Assembly (NCBI GenBank): GCA_964019425.1
Contig: OZ025862.1
Coordinates: forward strand, 310,001 to 374,000
Length of the DNA: 64,000 nucleotides
Reading direction: 5' to 3'
From: Flectonema sp. DT1601
Lineage: Eukaryota > Euglenozoa > Diplonemea > Diplonemida > Diplonemidae
This document shows, in pieces, positions 20,801 to 30,925 of the stretch. The notes below the pieces were generated by a model. The model searched no databases. It saw only the letters and a program-made list of their open reading frames with translations, and was not told where the DNA came from. Every line of letters starts with the position of its first letter. Position 1 is the first letter of the stretch. Made by a program: the position numbers and the translations under genes.

Positions 20801-23658
20801 CAAAGGAAGTCATTCAAGATCCAAAGGAAGTCATTCAAGATCCAAAGGAAGTCATTCAAGATCCAAAGGAAGTCATTCAAGATCCAAAGAAAGTCATTCA
20901 AGATCCAAAGGAAGTCATTCAAGATCCAAAGGAAGTCATTCAAGATCCAAAGGAAGTCATTCAAGATCCAAAGGAAGTCATTCAAGATCCAAAGGAAGTC
21001 ATTCAAGATCCAAAGGAAGTCATTCAAGATCCAAAGGAAGTCATTCAAGATCCAAAGGAAGTCATTCAAGATCCAAAGGAAGTCATTCAAGATCCAAAGG
21101 AAGTCATTCAAGATCCAAAGGAAGTCATTCAAGATCCAAAGAAAGTCATTCAAGATCCAAAGGAAGTCATTCAAGATCCAAAGGAAGTCATTCAAGATCC
21201 AAAGGAAGTCATTCAAGATCCAAAGGAAGTCATTCAAGATCCAAAGGAAGTCATTCAAGATCCAAAGGAAGTCATTCAAGATCCAAAGGAAGTCATTCAA
21301 AATCCAAAGGAAGTCATTCAAGATCCAAAGAAAGTCATTCAAGATCCAAAGGAAGTCATTCAAGATCCAAAGAAAGTCATTCAAGATCCAAAGGAAGTCA
21401 TTCAAGATCCAAAGGAAGTCATTCAAGATCCAAAGGAAGTCATTCAAGATCCAAAGGAAGTCATTCAAGATCCAAAGGAAGTCATTCAAAATCCAAAGGA
21501 AGTCATTCAAGATCCAAAGAAAGTCATTCAAGATCCAAAGGAAGTCATTCAAGATCCAAAGGAAGTCATTCAAGATCCAAAGAAAGTCATTCAAGATCCA
21601 AAGGAAGTCATTCAAAATCCAAAGGAAGTCATTCAAGATCCAAAGGAAGTCATTCAAGATCCAAAGGAAGTCATTCAAGATCCAAAGGAAGTCATTCAAG
21701 ATCCAAAGGAAGTCATTCAAGATCCAAAGGAAGTCATTCAAGATCCAAAGGAAGTCATTCAAGATCCAAAGGAAGTCATTCAAGATCCAAAGGAAGTCAT
21801 TCAAAATCCAAAGGAAGTCATTCAAGATCCAAAGAAAGTCATTCAAGATCCAAAGGAAGTCATTCAAGATCCAAAGGAAGTCATTCAAGATCCAAAGGAA
21901 GTCATTCAAGATCCAAAGGAAGTCATTCAAGATCCAAAGGAAGTCATTCAAGATCCAAAGGAAGTCATTCAAGATCCAAAGGAAGTCATTCAAGATCCAA
22001 AGGAAGTCATTCAAGATCCAAAGGAAGTCATTCAAGATCCAAAGAAAGTCATTCAAGATCCAAAGGAAGTCATTCAAGATCCAAAGGAAGTCATTCAAGA
22101 TCCAAAGGAAGTCATTCAAGATCCAAAGGAAGTCATTCAAGATCCAAAGGAAGTCATTCAAGATCCAAAGGAAGTCATTCAAGATCCAAAGGAAGTCATT
22201 CAAGATCCAAAGGAAGTCATTCAAGATCCAAAGGAAGTCATTCAAGATCCAAAGGAAGTCATTCAAGATCCAAAGGAAGTCATTCAAGATCCAAAGAAAG
22301 TCATTCAAGATCCAAAGGAAGTCATTCAAGATCCAAAGGAAGTCATTCAAGATCCAAAGGAAGTCATTCAAGATCCAAAGGAAGTCATTCAAGATCCAAA
22401 GGAAGTCATTCAAAATCCAAAGGAAGTCATTCAAGATCCAAAGGAAGTCATTCAAGATCCAAAGGAAGTCATTCAAGATCCAAAGGAAGTCATTCAAGAT
22501 CCAAAGGAAGTCATTCAAGATCCAAAGGAAGTCATTCAAGATCCAAAGGAAGTCATTCAAGATCCAAAGGAAGTCATTCAAGATCCAAAGGAAGTCATTC
22601 AAAATCCAAAGGAAGTCATTCAAGATCCAAAGGAAGTCATTCAAGATCCAAAGGAAGTCATTCAAGATCCAAAGGAAGTCATTCAAGATCCAAAGGAAGT
22701 CATTCAAGATCCAAAGGAAGTCATTCAAGATCCAAAGAAAGTCACTCAAGATCCAAAGGAAGTCATTCAAGATCCAAAGGAAGTCACTCAAGATCCAAAG
22801 GAAGTCACTCAAGATCCAAAGAAAGTCATTCAAGATCCAAAGGAAGTCACTCAAGATCCAAAGGAAGTCATTCAAGATCCAAAGGAAGTCACTCAAGATC
22901 CAAAGGAAGTCATTCAAAATCCAAAGGAAGTCATTCAAGATCCAAAGGAAGTCACTCAAGATCCAAAGGAAGTCATTCAAGATCCAAAGGAAGTCACTCA
23001 AGATCCAAAGGAAGTCATTCAAGATCCAAAGGAAGTCATTCAAGATCCAAAGGAAGTCACTCAAGATCCAAAGGAAGTCATTCAAGATCCAAAGGAAGTC
23101 ATTCAAAATCCAGAGATAGATACACACCTAGATCCAAAAATAGGTCAGCAAGATGTGGATTTGGACGATAAGGAAGCAATAGTTGTTGCTAACAAGGCTT
23201 CTAAATCTAATACTCACTTCGACATCACTGATTACATAACTTCTGAAGATCAAAAGTCAAATGATTTTGTAAGTGGAACCACAAAGCTCACTAAGTTTCC
23301 CAATCATATCTTGAACACCAATCAGAATACTAACTTATGTCATATGGAATATGCTACACCAAATACCGATGTACATATGGAATCACCAATGACCACTATT
23401 CTAACTGGTCCACTTTATAATACGGATACACAATTTAATTACGAAAATACAACACTTATAATTGCAACACCGCAGATTATACCAACCATCCCAAACTTTC
23501 GTAACCTATATCACAGCTCATCTGGGTGTCAAATCATGGCGGTATCACCTCCGAGAATATACAAAGTAAATACAATTGCTGCCATCTCACCCCCACAAGT
23601 CTATCACAACGGGGACAGCATTGTTGCCATCTCACCGCCAACTATCCTCCGATACTAA
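14842..23658 (+). pseudogene. PLE copy 1: giant EVIQDPK heptad-repeat protein region
   Basis: An open stretch of about 2,938 codons. A ~90-residue lead-in (ETFDYHFAFCPTKNNP and an acidic segment) is followed by some 381 tandem 7-residue repeats, then a 180-residue region ending in Pro-rich ISPP motifs that overlaps the next frame. Repeats carry a Pro every seventh residue and alternate charge, so they should be extended and disordered and not a coiled coil. The equivalent tract in copy 2 has 18 units. No ATG begins the stretch, so independent translation is doubtful; it is best read as part of the element's long polyprotein frame. Confidence 0.7.
15115..23115 (+). repeat. 21-bp tandem array, about 381 units in perfect phase
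   Basis: The unit is GAAGTCATTCAAGATCCAAAG. Counting from 15115 the 381st unit starts exactly at 23095, so no indel has broken the 21-bp phase over 8 kb. Variants are single-base changes: GAA/AAA, ATT/ACT, GAT/AAT/GAA, rare CCA/TCA and GTC/ATC. The TCA (Ser) variant occurs twice, at 17290 and 19201, exactly 91 units (1,911 bp) apart inside matching surroundings, which shows higher-order duplication. Confidence 0.95.
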
Positions 23659-25465
23659 GAGTCCAACAGATGTTACTTCACCAACTCGGATGGATATTGA
23701 TATTGACACGGTGATTGCCGTCAATAACAGAAGTCTATATGATATTGACATCATCCCACCACCACATGTGGATACTCTTATAAGTGCCAAGAAAAAGAGT
23801 AACGACTCAATTCATAAAACTTGCCTTACCGATGTCGATAACAATAGCTACAACGAGATATCACCACCACAAACGGATGTACATATGTTGATCAATAACA
23901 ATGATCTCAACATAATTGAGCCTATTGCACCACCACATACGGGTGTTCATACGGTAATTAACAACAACAGTCTCGAGACATTCGAGTATATTTCACCACC
24001 GCAGACTGGTATTCATATGCCTATAGTTATCAACAACAACAGTATCAACGCAAACGAACTTGCTTCACCGCCACAAACTAATGTTCATATGGAGGTCAGA
24101 AACAATAGTCTCATTGCGACTGAGGCCATATCACCACCGTGTTTAGAAACACCTGAACATCGACATGTGTTTGAAACACCGGTAAAACAAAAGTCGGGAG
24201 GCAAAATCAAAACTCCGACAACCAACAAGATTGTCCCACAAGAACCACTAACTTGTTGGAATGGACACAATCGGGAGCTTATTTATGATTTAGCAATGAA
24301 TAGGCAACCTAACAAGATTGTTACAACATACACTGCACCATCGTTAAAAGTTACAACTCCGAAAACAGCAACACGAAATAACACTGTTGTCATAGACACA
24401 GAAGATAGTATGAACCCCGTAACTTCAATGCCGGAAAGTTTAAGTGATGCCCTTGAACCTTGTTCAAAACGTAACAAAAAGTCCAATATACTGTCTCATA
24501 AACATGCTATGAAGCAATCCAAAAAGAAAGCTTTCAATAATGGATCTCACGAGTCAATTATCCCTAAAATTAAAGTCATTACGCAATCACATACGCAGAT
24601 TAAGGATAAAACATCGGAACCTATCAATGAAGAATCTAGTAAGACACTTCCCCAACTTAAAGATGAAACCGGAAGTAAGAAAGATGAGACAACGTCGCAT
24701 GTTGAACTAGAAAAGGCAACAGAAGTTAATCCAATAGTTGAGAACTCAATGACCGACGTGCCAACGACAACATCCTCGTCAGAACCGTCCTACAAAGATA
24801 CAACGCATATCAAGAGGAAATGTAAATATTGCTTCAAGACTAAAAAATCAATTATTGATCATGTCCACATATGCGCAATATTCAGAGCCTCAAAGGACTT
24901 TCCATATTACATGGATCATGATAATACAACGTATGAAGTTAACAACAGTGATGGCTCCAACAAGATCACAATGGTCATCAAGGAGAAGAAGAAACTAAGC
25001 ATGCGGTCTATCAAAAGAGGTGCAAAACTAGTAACACAAATTCTTGAGAAAGAGGATAGTACACTAACTACACCAAAAAGAGATACCCGCAAAAGATTAA
25101 ATTCTGAAAGTCCGATTCCAATAATCGAATTTAATGGATACATGGACAAGGACAAGAGAAAAAAGTTAGAGAATAAGAACGGATCTAAAAGTAAACGCAA
25201 GATCAAAGTTGAGATTAATAAGATGCTAGTCGCTTCAGCAAAAAAGAAGGAGAAGTCGAAATATACAAAGAGATTAAATTCTGAAAGTCCTATGCAGCCG
25301 CTACTAAGAAAAGATGTACGAAAGAAACGAGCCAAACAAGAAGATATCAACACACCTAAAAGTGAAGATAAAGAGAACGTTACGAACATCTTAGATACTC
25401 CTTCGACTCCTGTTTTACATGATTTTGAAGATGTATCAGATTATGCATCAGATCTTGATAATTAA
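23576..25465 (+). pseudogene. PLE copy 1: C-terminal Pro-rich and C2HC zinc-finger region
   Basis: 629 codons in a frame that overlaps the preceding one by about 80 bp. The first half repeats the pattern ISPPQT.VHM.INNNSLN..E roughly every 25-30 residues, and the same ISPP motif ends the preceding frame, so both belonged to one product. Around 24820 comes a CKYC...H...C zinc finger, then a strongly basic tail with two KRLNSESP motifs and an acidic end (DFEDVSDYASDLDN). Only three amino-acid differences from the copy 2 region (53197-55086) are visible. Role unknown; nucleic-acid binding is likely from the finger and basic tail. Confidence 0.6.
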
Positions 25466-25496
25466 TCATCTTATACTTTCTACATTTATTGTAGAA

Positions 25497-25531
25497 GAGT
25501 GCTCCACTAGTAGTGCGCTACGAACTAGTAA
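25497..25531 (+). other. Stem-loop motif near the PLE 3' end
   Basis: ACTAGTAG, TGCG loop, CTACGAACTAGT. This nearly matches the motif near the right end of RB elements (8009 and others). Confidence 0.6.
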
Positions 25532-25642
25532 TAACAAGAAGAATGTTTTTTTTATAAACATTATAACAAAGTAACTACATCCTAGTCTTGCTAACTAAGA
25601 TGCTTCAGTCACAACAGATGATTGACTTACTTCTACACCATA

Positions 25643-25700
25643 CTGATGATGAGAGAATAGAGGTAAGAGGTATATGGATTACTCTCGAAACCTAATAGTT
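25643..25700 (+). other. Hammerhead-ribozyme-like core in the PLE 3' region (doubtful)
   Basis: CTGATGA (25643-25649), a GAGAG...CTCTC pair (25651-25655 with 25682-25686), GAAAC (25687-25691) and GTT (25698-25700) follow the order of a minimal hammerhead, a motif known from PLE termini. One extra base sits before stem II and I find no stem I, so activity is unlikely as drawn. Confidence 0.2.
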
Positions 25701-25712
25701 ACTTTAAAAGGC

Positions 25713-25972
25713 TAAGTTAAGCATCACACCTAGTCACTGTATCTCAGAACTAATGTTAAATTATCGTTATGTTTTTTATGATACAAAACATTTGTATTTT
25801 ACGTACAAAATCAAACAGTTAACCCCCCTTCCTCTTTTTTTTTAAAACAATAAAAACCTTATTAGATTCTTCCTACCTACCGCAGTATTGGGGACCCTCA
25901 GAAGAGCCACCCGGTACTCTTTGAGTGTCTACCTAACCGACACTCGGTGGTCTGATGGACATAATAACTAAC
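25713..25972 (+). repeat. Repeats R1 and Q right of PLE copy 1
   Basis: R1 (25713-25830) is the right-hand partner of the R1 at 13395. Q (about 25831-25972) contains ACCGCAGTATTGGGGACC and a possible hairpin, GAGTGTC...GACACTC. Shortened forms of Q lie at 32541 and 42801, and a full one at 55451. Confidence 0.6.
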
Positions 25973-26031
25973 TAAACACCCTACTAACAATAACATAATT
26001 CAGTTTGACTTTGTGGTTTTTTTTTTTTTTG

Positions 26032-26062
<31 letters not shown>

Positions 26063-26267
26063 CATTTGAGAAGTAAGAGCTATAAAAAAAAACCAAAGAA
26101 CAGGAACAGCATCGTGTGTAAAAACCTTTTCAGCTTTATTAGTTTAAGTCGGTTTCACAGTTTTCGTTGCATACAAAAAAGAAAAATCATCACAAAATAG
26201 CACGATTTTTTTCCGTAAAGCTACAGAGTAGTAATTTTTCAGTTTTTCCTCTTTTTTTAAAAAAATA
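25973..26267 (+). repeat. Repeat P, second copy
   Basis: Matches 8401-8694, with a longer T-run at about 26034-26062. No gene. Confidence 0.6.
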
Positions 26268-26920
26268 TATATCAGTCATTCCTTTTTTTTGCGAACAAAA
26301 AACACCATTTTCTCACCGCCTGAGCAAGGTTACACGATATGTTACTTTTGCTCGATTTTTTATTTTTTGGAATCGGGGAGGGTGCGATCTGTAAAATTAG
26401 GCATAGGGATATACTTTTAAACATGGTAAGTGCTGCTAAAAAGAGATAAACGTCTCTTCGCAAAATTTCCTTGGTACTACTCAATGATAAATATTAATCC
26501 CAGACCTGGAATGGAAAGATCGAGAAAATCTGAGTAAAAAACACCCCTAATTTTTTTTTTTTCACTATTTTTCCCCCCTTCTCCCGCACTCAAGAGATAT
26601 GCACCTTTTTACTAACAAATCAACCCTAGTAGCAATTATGTAAGGAAAATGTTGCATCTGTGGTGGTGATAATGATCATTAAGTATCAAAGTAGGTCCAA
26701 AAAGACAGGTAGTAACAATCTGCCTCACCGGCACATGCTTAGTACTCTTTAATATATTTTTGCTCGATTATTTTTTCTCTGGATCCCGCTGGACCAGCAG
26801 TATAAAATTAGACCCTTCGATTAATTTTTAGTTTTGGTACTTGTCCACGGCTGAGCTGATTTAGTAAACCACAAAATCTCTTTTCTCAATTCGGGTGACA
26901 CTTATGTGATGCCAACCATG
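26268..26920 (-). mobile_element. Element M in reverse orientation
   Basis: Reverse complement of the interior at about 830-1480, starting at a TIR (TATATATCAGTCATTCC). At about 26919 the sequence turns back to plus orientation (ACCATGTTTAAAAG), making a head-to-head arrangement with the element that follows. Confidence 0.6.
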
Positions 26921-27016
26921 TTTAAAAGTATATCCCTATGCCTAATTTTACAGATCGCACCCTCCCCGATTCCAAAAAATAAAAAATCGAGCAAAAGTAA
27001 CATATCGTGTAACCTT

Positions 27017-27188
27017 ATATATATCAGTCATTCCTTTTTTTTGCGAACAAAAAACACCATTTTCTCACCGCCTGAGCAAGGTTACACGATATGTTATTTT
27101 TGCTCGATTTTTTATTTTTACAATTTTTTTTTGAAATTTTTTTTCAGTGTCCAGAATTTGTTCGCAAACATAAGGAATGACTGATATA
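27017..27188 (+). mobile_element. Short MITE-like element m
   Basis: Both ~30-bp termini are present. Same as 9427-9599 with minor differences. Confidence 0.6.
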
Positions 27189-27234
27189 TGTTCAGTTATT
27201 TTTTTCTTCTTTGAGGCTTATAATAATCCTTTAG

Positions 27235-27382
27235 GGACCAGGTGCAACCTCCTACTTGTAGAGTTACTAAGAGATGTAAAAGCCATGTGTCTGAGGAGAA
27301 TAACACTGACAGTAACACCGATGATGATACAGAGGATACTGTTGATATTACAGCGACTGACCCCCGCATCACCGCAGCATAG
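27235..27382 (+). pseudogene. Exon-like remnant, copy 3
   Basis: Same border, frame and stop as at 1790, upstream of LRR gene E. Confidence 0.3.
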
Positions 27383-27479
27383 CACTAGAGATACCGTCTA
27401 GGCTCGCATTCGCTCGCGCAAAGTTATTTTTGTTTTTTCTGAATAAAATTTGTCATTCTTGTTGTATTAATATGCTAGC

Positions 27480-27641
27480 ATGAAAACGACGGCAAGGTTA
27501 CAGTGGGTGATTGAATATGTAGCTTGGGTTATCTGGTGTTGCATTTGGAAATATTTTATAAATCATTCACAACAGGTTTATCGATATGTGCTGCAATTCT
27601 ACTTAATAAGAGATGGAGAAATTCGTATTTTTGTCATATAA
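27480..27641 (+). CDS. Small ORF upstream of LRR gene E (53 aa)
   Basis: ATG to TAA, EYVAW variant. Confidence 0.3.
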   Translation: MKTTARLQWVIEYVAWVIWCCIWKYFINHSQQVYRYVLQFYLIRDGEIRIFVI

Positions 27642-27816
27642 CAGGTTGTTTGTTAAACACATCATGGATGTAGGTTGGGACTAAAGTTTGTGCAACAAAA
27701 AAAAAAAAAGAAAAAAAAAAAGTTTGTTTGAAGAAATATATTTTAAACATTTATTAATCTCATCATACTCCAAGCCATTTATCATCACATTTTGTAAGTT
27801 ACTCACGCGAGGTAAT

Positions 27817-29973
27817 ATGCAACTTTCGGTTACGTTCCAAGACACTGGATTTCCTGACGTTGTTTTCACAGCTTCTGGAGAGTCGCTCGTGAAGGATGCA
27901 TTGCAGGTTGCAGCTGACGAGTGGGGTACCGATGCTGACTTTCTTGAGCTTTCTCTCGCAGGATCGCTGCTTCGAGCAGGTAATCGACTGGTGTCGTACG
28001 GAGTGGAGGACGGCTCGCTGTTGGATGCATCGGTGGTGCGCTTGTTTGGATTGGAATTTTTGACAGATTCTGCAAAGAGAGCGAAGGCATTCCTACGAGG
28101 AAAACGGGATCAGGACGGGTTTTTCTGCCTTGATACTCGCACATTCGCTGTGGATGGCTGTCTTCAGTTTAACAACGATGATGAGTGGATCTCGAATGAT
28201 GTTACGAACATCTCATTCAGCAACTCTGAACCCTCAGTCACGACCGTTCCAGATGATTTCTTATCCTCATCTCGTAAGATTATAAGGGTCAGTCTGCCTG
28301 GTCTTCAATACGTCACATCTGTTGGTAGTGCTTTCCTCAAAAATTGCAATTCACTGACATCCGTAGACTTATCAAGTCTCAGCTATCTTTTAACTGTGGG
28401 AGACGATTTTCTAAATTATTGTTCATCCCTCACATCTCTGGACTTATCAAGTCTCAGCAATCTTTCAAGTGTTGGAGACTATTTTCTATTTGATTGTTCA
28501 TCCCTCACATCTCTGGACTTATCAAGTCTCAGCAATCTTTCAACTGTGGGAGACGATTTTCTAGGTAATTGTTCATCCCTCACAAATCTGGACTTATCAA
28601 GTCTCAGCAATCTTTCAACTGTGGGAGGCTCTTTTCTACGTTATTGTTCATCCCTCACATCTCTGGACTTATCAAGTCTCAGCAATCTTTCAACTGTTGG
28701 AGACTATTTTCTATATGATTGTTCATCCCTCACATCTCTGGACTTATCAAGTCTCAGCAATCTTTCAACTGTGGGAGACGATTTTCTAAGTAATTGTTCA
28801 TCCCTCACATCTCTGGACTTATCAAGTCTCAGCAATCTTTCAACAGTTGGAGGCTCTTTTCTATGTGCTTGTTCATCCCTCACATCTCTGGACTTATCAA
28901 GTCTCAGCAATATTTCAACTGTGGGAGACTCTTTTCTATATTATTGTACATCCCTCACATCTCTGGACTTATCAAGTCTCAGCAATATTTCAACTGTGGG
29001 AGACTCTTTTCTAAGTAATTGTTCATCCCTCACATCTCTGGACTTATCAAGTCTCAGCAATATTTCAGCTGTGGGAGACGATTTTCTATATAATTGTTCA
29101 TCCCTCACATCTCTGGACTTATCAAGTCTCAGCAATCTTTCAACTGTGGGAGACTATTTTCTAATTAATTGTTCATCCCTCACATCACTGGACTTATCAT
29201 GTCTCAGCAATCTTTCAACTGTGGGACACTGTTTTCTAAATAGTTGTTCATCCCTCACATCTCTGGACTTATCAAGTCTCAGCAATATTTCAACTGTGGG
29301 ACACTATTTTCTATATTATTGTTCATCCCTCACATCTCTGGACTTATCAAGTCTCAGCAATCTTTCAACTGTGGGAGACTCTTTTCTAAGTAATTGTTCA
29401 TCCCTCACAAATCTGGACTTATCAAGTCTCAGCAATCTTTCAACTGTGGGAGGCTCTTTTCTACGTTATTGTTCATCCCTCACATCTCTGGACTTATCAA
29501 GTCTCAGCAATATTTCAACTGTGAGATACAATTTTCTATTTAATTGTTCATCCCTCACATCTCTGGACTTATCAAGTCTCAGCAATCTTTCAACTGTGGG
29601 AGACTCTTTTCTAAGTAATTGTTCATCCCTCACAAATCTGGACTTATCAAGTCTCAGCAATCTTTCAACTGTGGGAGACTCTTTTCTATATAATTGTTCA
29701 TCCCTCACATCTCTGGACTTATCAAGTCTCAGCAATCTTTCAACTGTGGGAGACTCTTTTCTAAGTAATTGTTCATCCCTCACAAATCTGGACTTATCAA
29801 GTCTCAGCAATCTTTCAACTGTGGGAGACTATTTCCTAAATAATTGTTCATCACTTACTTCCTTGGATTTAACCCTCGTGAATGTGGAATCCGTTGGAAG
29901 TAATTTCTTAAAAGGTTGCTCATCCATAAAGAGAGATAAACTGCATACGTGCATAGCGAATTTGAAAAGATAG
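27817..29973 (+). CDS. LRR gene E: ubiquitin-like domain plus 20 leucine-rich repeats
   Basis: 718 residues: N-terminal 179, 20 repeats of 25, and the C-cap with one extra residue, because the stop lies one codon later (CIANLKR). A repeat with YYCTS (repeat 8) is shared with gene C, and the block 8-13 is nearly the same in both. Repeat 16 has the unusual RYNFLFN. The gene is almost identical to gene L at 57439, which has one additional repeat. Each sits directly downstream of a PLE copy, so E and L are a duplicate pair created with the PLE. Confidence 0.85.
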   Translation: MQLSVTFQDTGFPDVVFTASGESLVKDALQVAADEWGTDADFLELSLAGSLLRAGNRLVSYGVEDGSLLDASVVRLFGLEFLTDSAKRAKAFLRGKRDQDGFFCLDTRTFAVDGCLQFNNDDEWISNDVTNISFSNSEPSVTTVPDDFLSSSRKIIRVSLPGLQYVTSVGSAFLKNCNSLTSVDLSSLSYLLTVGDDFLNYCSSLTSLDLSSLSNLSSVGDYFLFDCSSLTSLDLSSLSNLSTVGDDFLGNCSSLTNLDLSSLSNLSTVGGSFLRYCSSLTSLDLSSLSNLSTVGDYFLYDCSSLTSLDLSSLSNLSTVGDDFLSNCSSLTSLDLSSLSNLSTVGGSFLCACSSLTSLDLSSLSNISTVGDSFLYYCTSLTSLDLSSLSNISTVGDSFLSNCSSLTSLDLSSLSNISAVGDDFLYNCSSLTSLDLSSLSNLSTVGDYFLINCSSLTSLDLSCLSNLSTVGHCFLNSCSSLTSLDLSSLSNISTVGHYFLYYCSSLTSLDLSSLSNLSTVGDSFLSNCSSLTNLDLSSLSNLSTVGGSFLRYCSSLTSLDLSSLSNISTVRYNFLFNCSSLTSLDLSSLSNLSTVGDSFLSNCSSLTNLDLSSLSNLSTVGDSFLYNCSSLTSLDLSSLSNLSTVGDSFLSNCSSLTNLDLSSLSNLSTVGDYFLNNCSSLTSLDLTLVNVESVGSNFLKGCSSIKRDKLHTCIANLKR

Positions 29974-30419
29974 AAATCATAAATGTTGTTTTTAGTGTGT
30001 GTGCGTTGTTCCCCTTGTTTTATTTGAAGGTATTTAATTTATGTTTTAATATTTCAGAAAGAAGATGTTCGCTCACACACTCTTAAAACCACGGCAAGGT
30101 TACAGTGGGTGATTGGATATGTGACTTGGGTTATCTGGTGTTACATTTGGAAATATTTTATAAATCATTCACAACAGGTTTATCGATATGTGCTACAATT
30201 CTACTTAATAAGAGATGGAGAAATTCGTATTTTTGTCATATAACAGGTTGTTTGTTAAACACATCATGGATGTAGGTTGGGACTAAAGTTTGTGCAACAA
30301 AAAAAAAAAAAAGAAAAAAAAAAAGTTTGTTTGAAGAAATATATTTTAAACATTTATTAATCTCATCATACTCCAAGCCATTTATCATCACATTTTGTAA
30401 GTTACTCACGCGAGTTAAT
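29974..30419 (+). other. Intergenic linker between LRR gene E and fragment F
   Basis: This holds the same linker as after gene A, with the GTATTT...TTTCAG segment and the Trp-rich frame. The ATG that would overlap the LRR stop is missing here (AAAAGATAG), so no small gene is called. Confidence 0.5.
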
Positions 30420-30599
30420 ATGCAACTTTCGGTTACGTTCCAAGACACTGGATTTCCTGACGTTGTTTTCACAGCTTCCGGAGAGTCGCTCGTGAAGGAT
30501 GCATTGCAGGTTGCAGCTGATAAAGCCAATTCTTTATTAATAATCCCTCATTCTGTAGCAATTCAGTCAAGTACTTTGATATTAATTTTATTTTTTTAA
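30420..30599 (+). pseudogene. LRR gene F: 5' fragment (35 family codons)
   Basis: The family N-terminus is intact to VAAD (about 30520), then switches to sequence X (TAAAGCCAATT...), adding 24 unrelated codons before a stop. Fragments I and K break at exactly the same base. Confidence 0.75.
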
Positions 30600-30925
30600 T
30601 AATCTAAAAGTTGTTACTGTTTTTACATCGTCAAATTTTCACCTCCATTCGACAAGCATCACACCTAGTCAACTGCATCTCAGAACTAATGTTATATTAT
30701 CTTTTATGTTGTTTTTTATGATACAATACATTTGTATTTTAAGTACAAAATCAAACAGTTAATCCCCATATTCGACAACACATATGGGATTTCATCGAAA
30801 CCAACTGTTGGGTCTCTTTTCATTTCAACCAGGTTTGGCCTAGCACTCTATTCGTTTTTTAGCCAGTTTTTTCAAAGTTGCTTTATATTTTAATCACAGT
30901 TAGCAAGTTACCCCCCCTTTTATAT
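30600..30925 (+). repeat. Sequence X tail, R1 and R2
   Basis: X continues to about 30655, R1 covers about 30656-30770 and R2 about 30771-30918, ending in poly-C and TTTTATATTT at the RB border. The same order follows fragments I and K. Confidence 0.6.

Larger units (their letters stand above)
13687..25712 (+). mobile_element. Penelope-like retroelement, copy 1 (5'-shortened, internally deleted, giant heptad tract)
   Basis: From 13734 on it matches copy 2 (from 50978) almost base for base apart from the repeat tract. The first ~45 bp match copy 2 at about 48760-48805, so the intervening ~2.2 kb, including the linker and the reverse transcriptase core, is absent. The GIY-YIG region is also missing. 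What is left is the post-RT region, the Josephin-like domain, a 381-unit heptad tract, the Pro-rich region, the zinc finger and the 3' non-coding end. It cannot be autonomous. Its 3' flank and neighbouring LRR gene are the same as those of copy 2. Confidence 0.8.

Noticed and set aside
15115-23115. Coiled coil from heptad repeats
   Set aside because: Each unit carries a proline and lacks the a/d hydrophobic pattern; an extended disordered chain is more likely.
15022-23127. Very long antisense frames (755, 635 and 1,307 codons, NDFLWIL repeats) and a second plus-strand frame (KIQRKSF repeats) across the heptad array
   Set aside because: A 21-bp unit without stops leaves several frames open. 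Only the EVIQDPK frame joins coherent protein on both sides.
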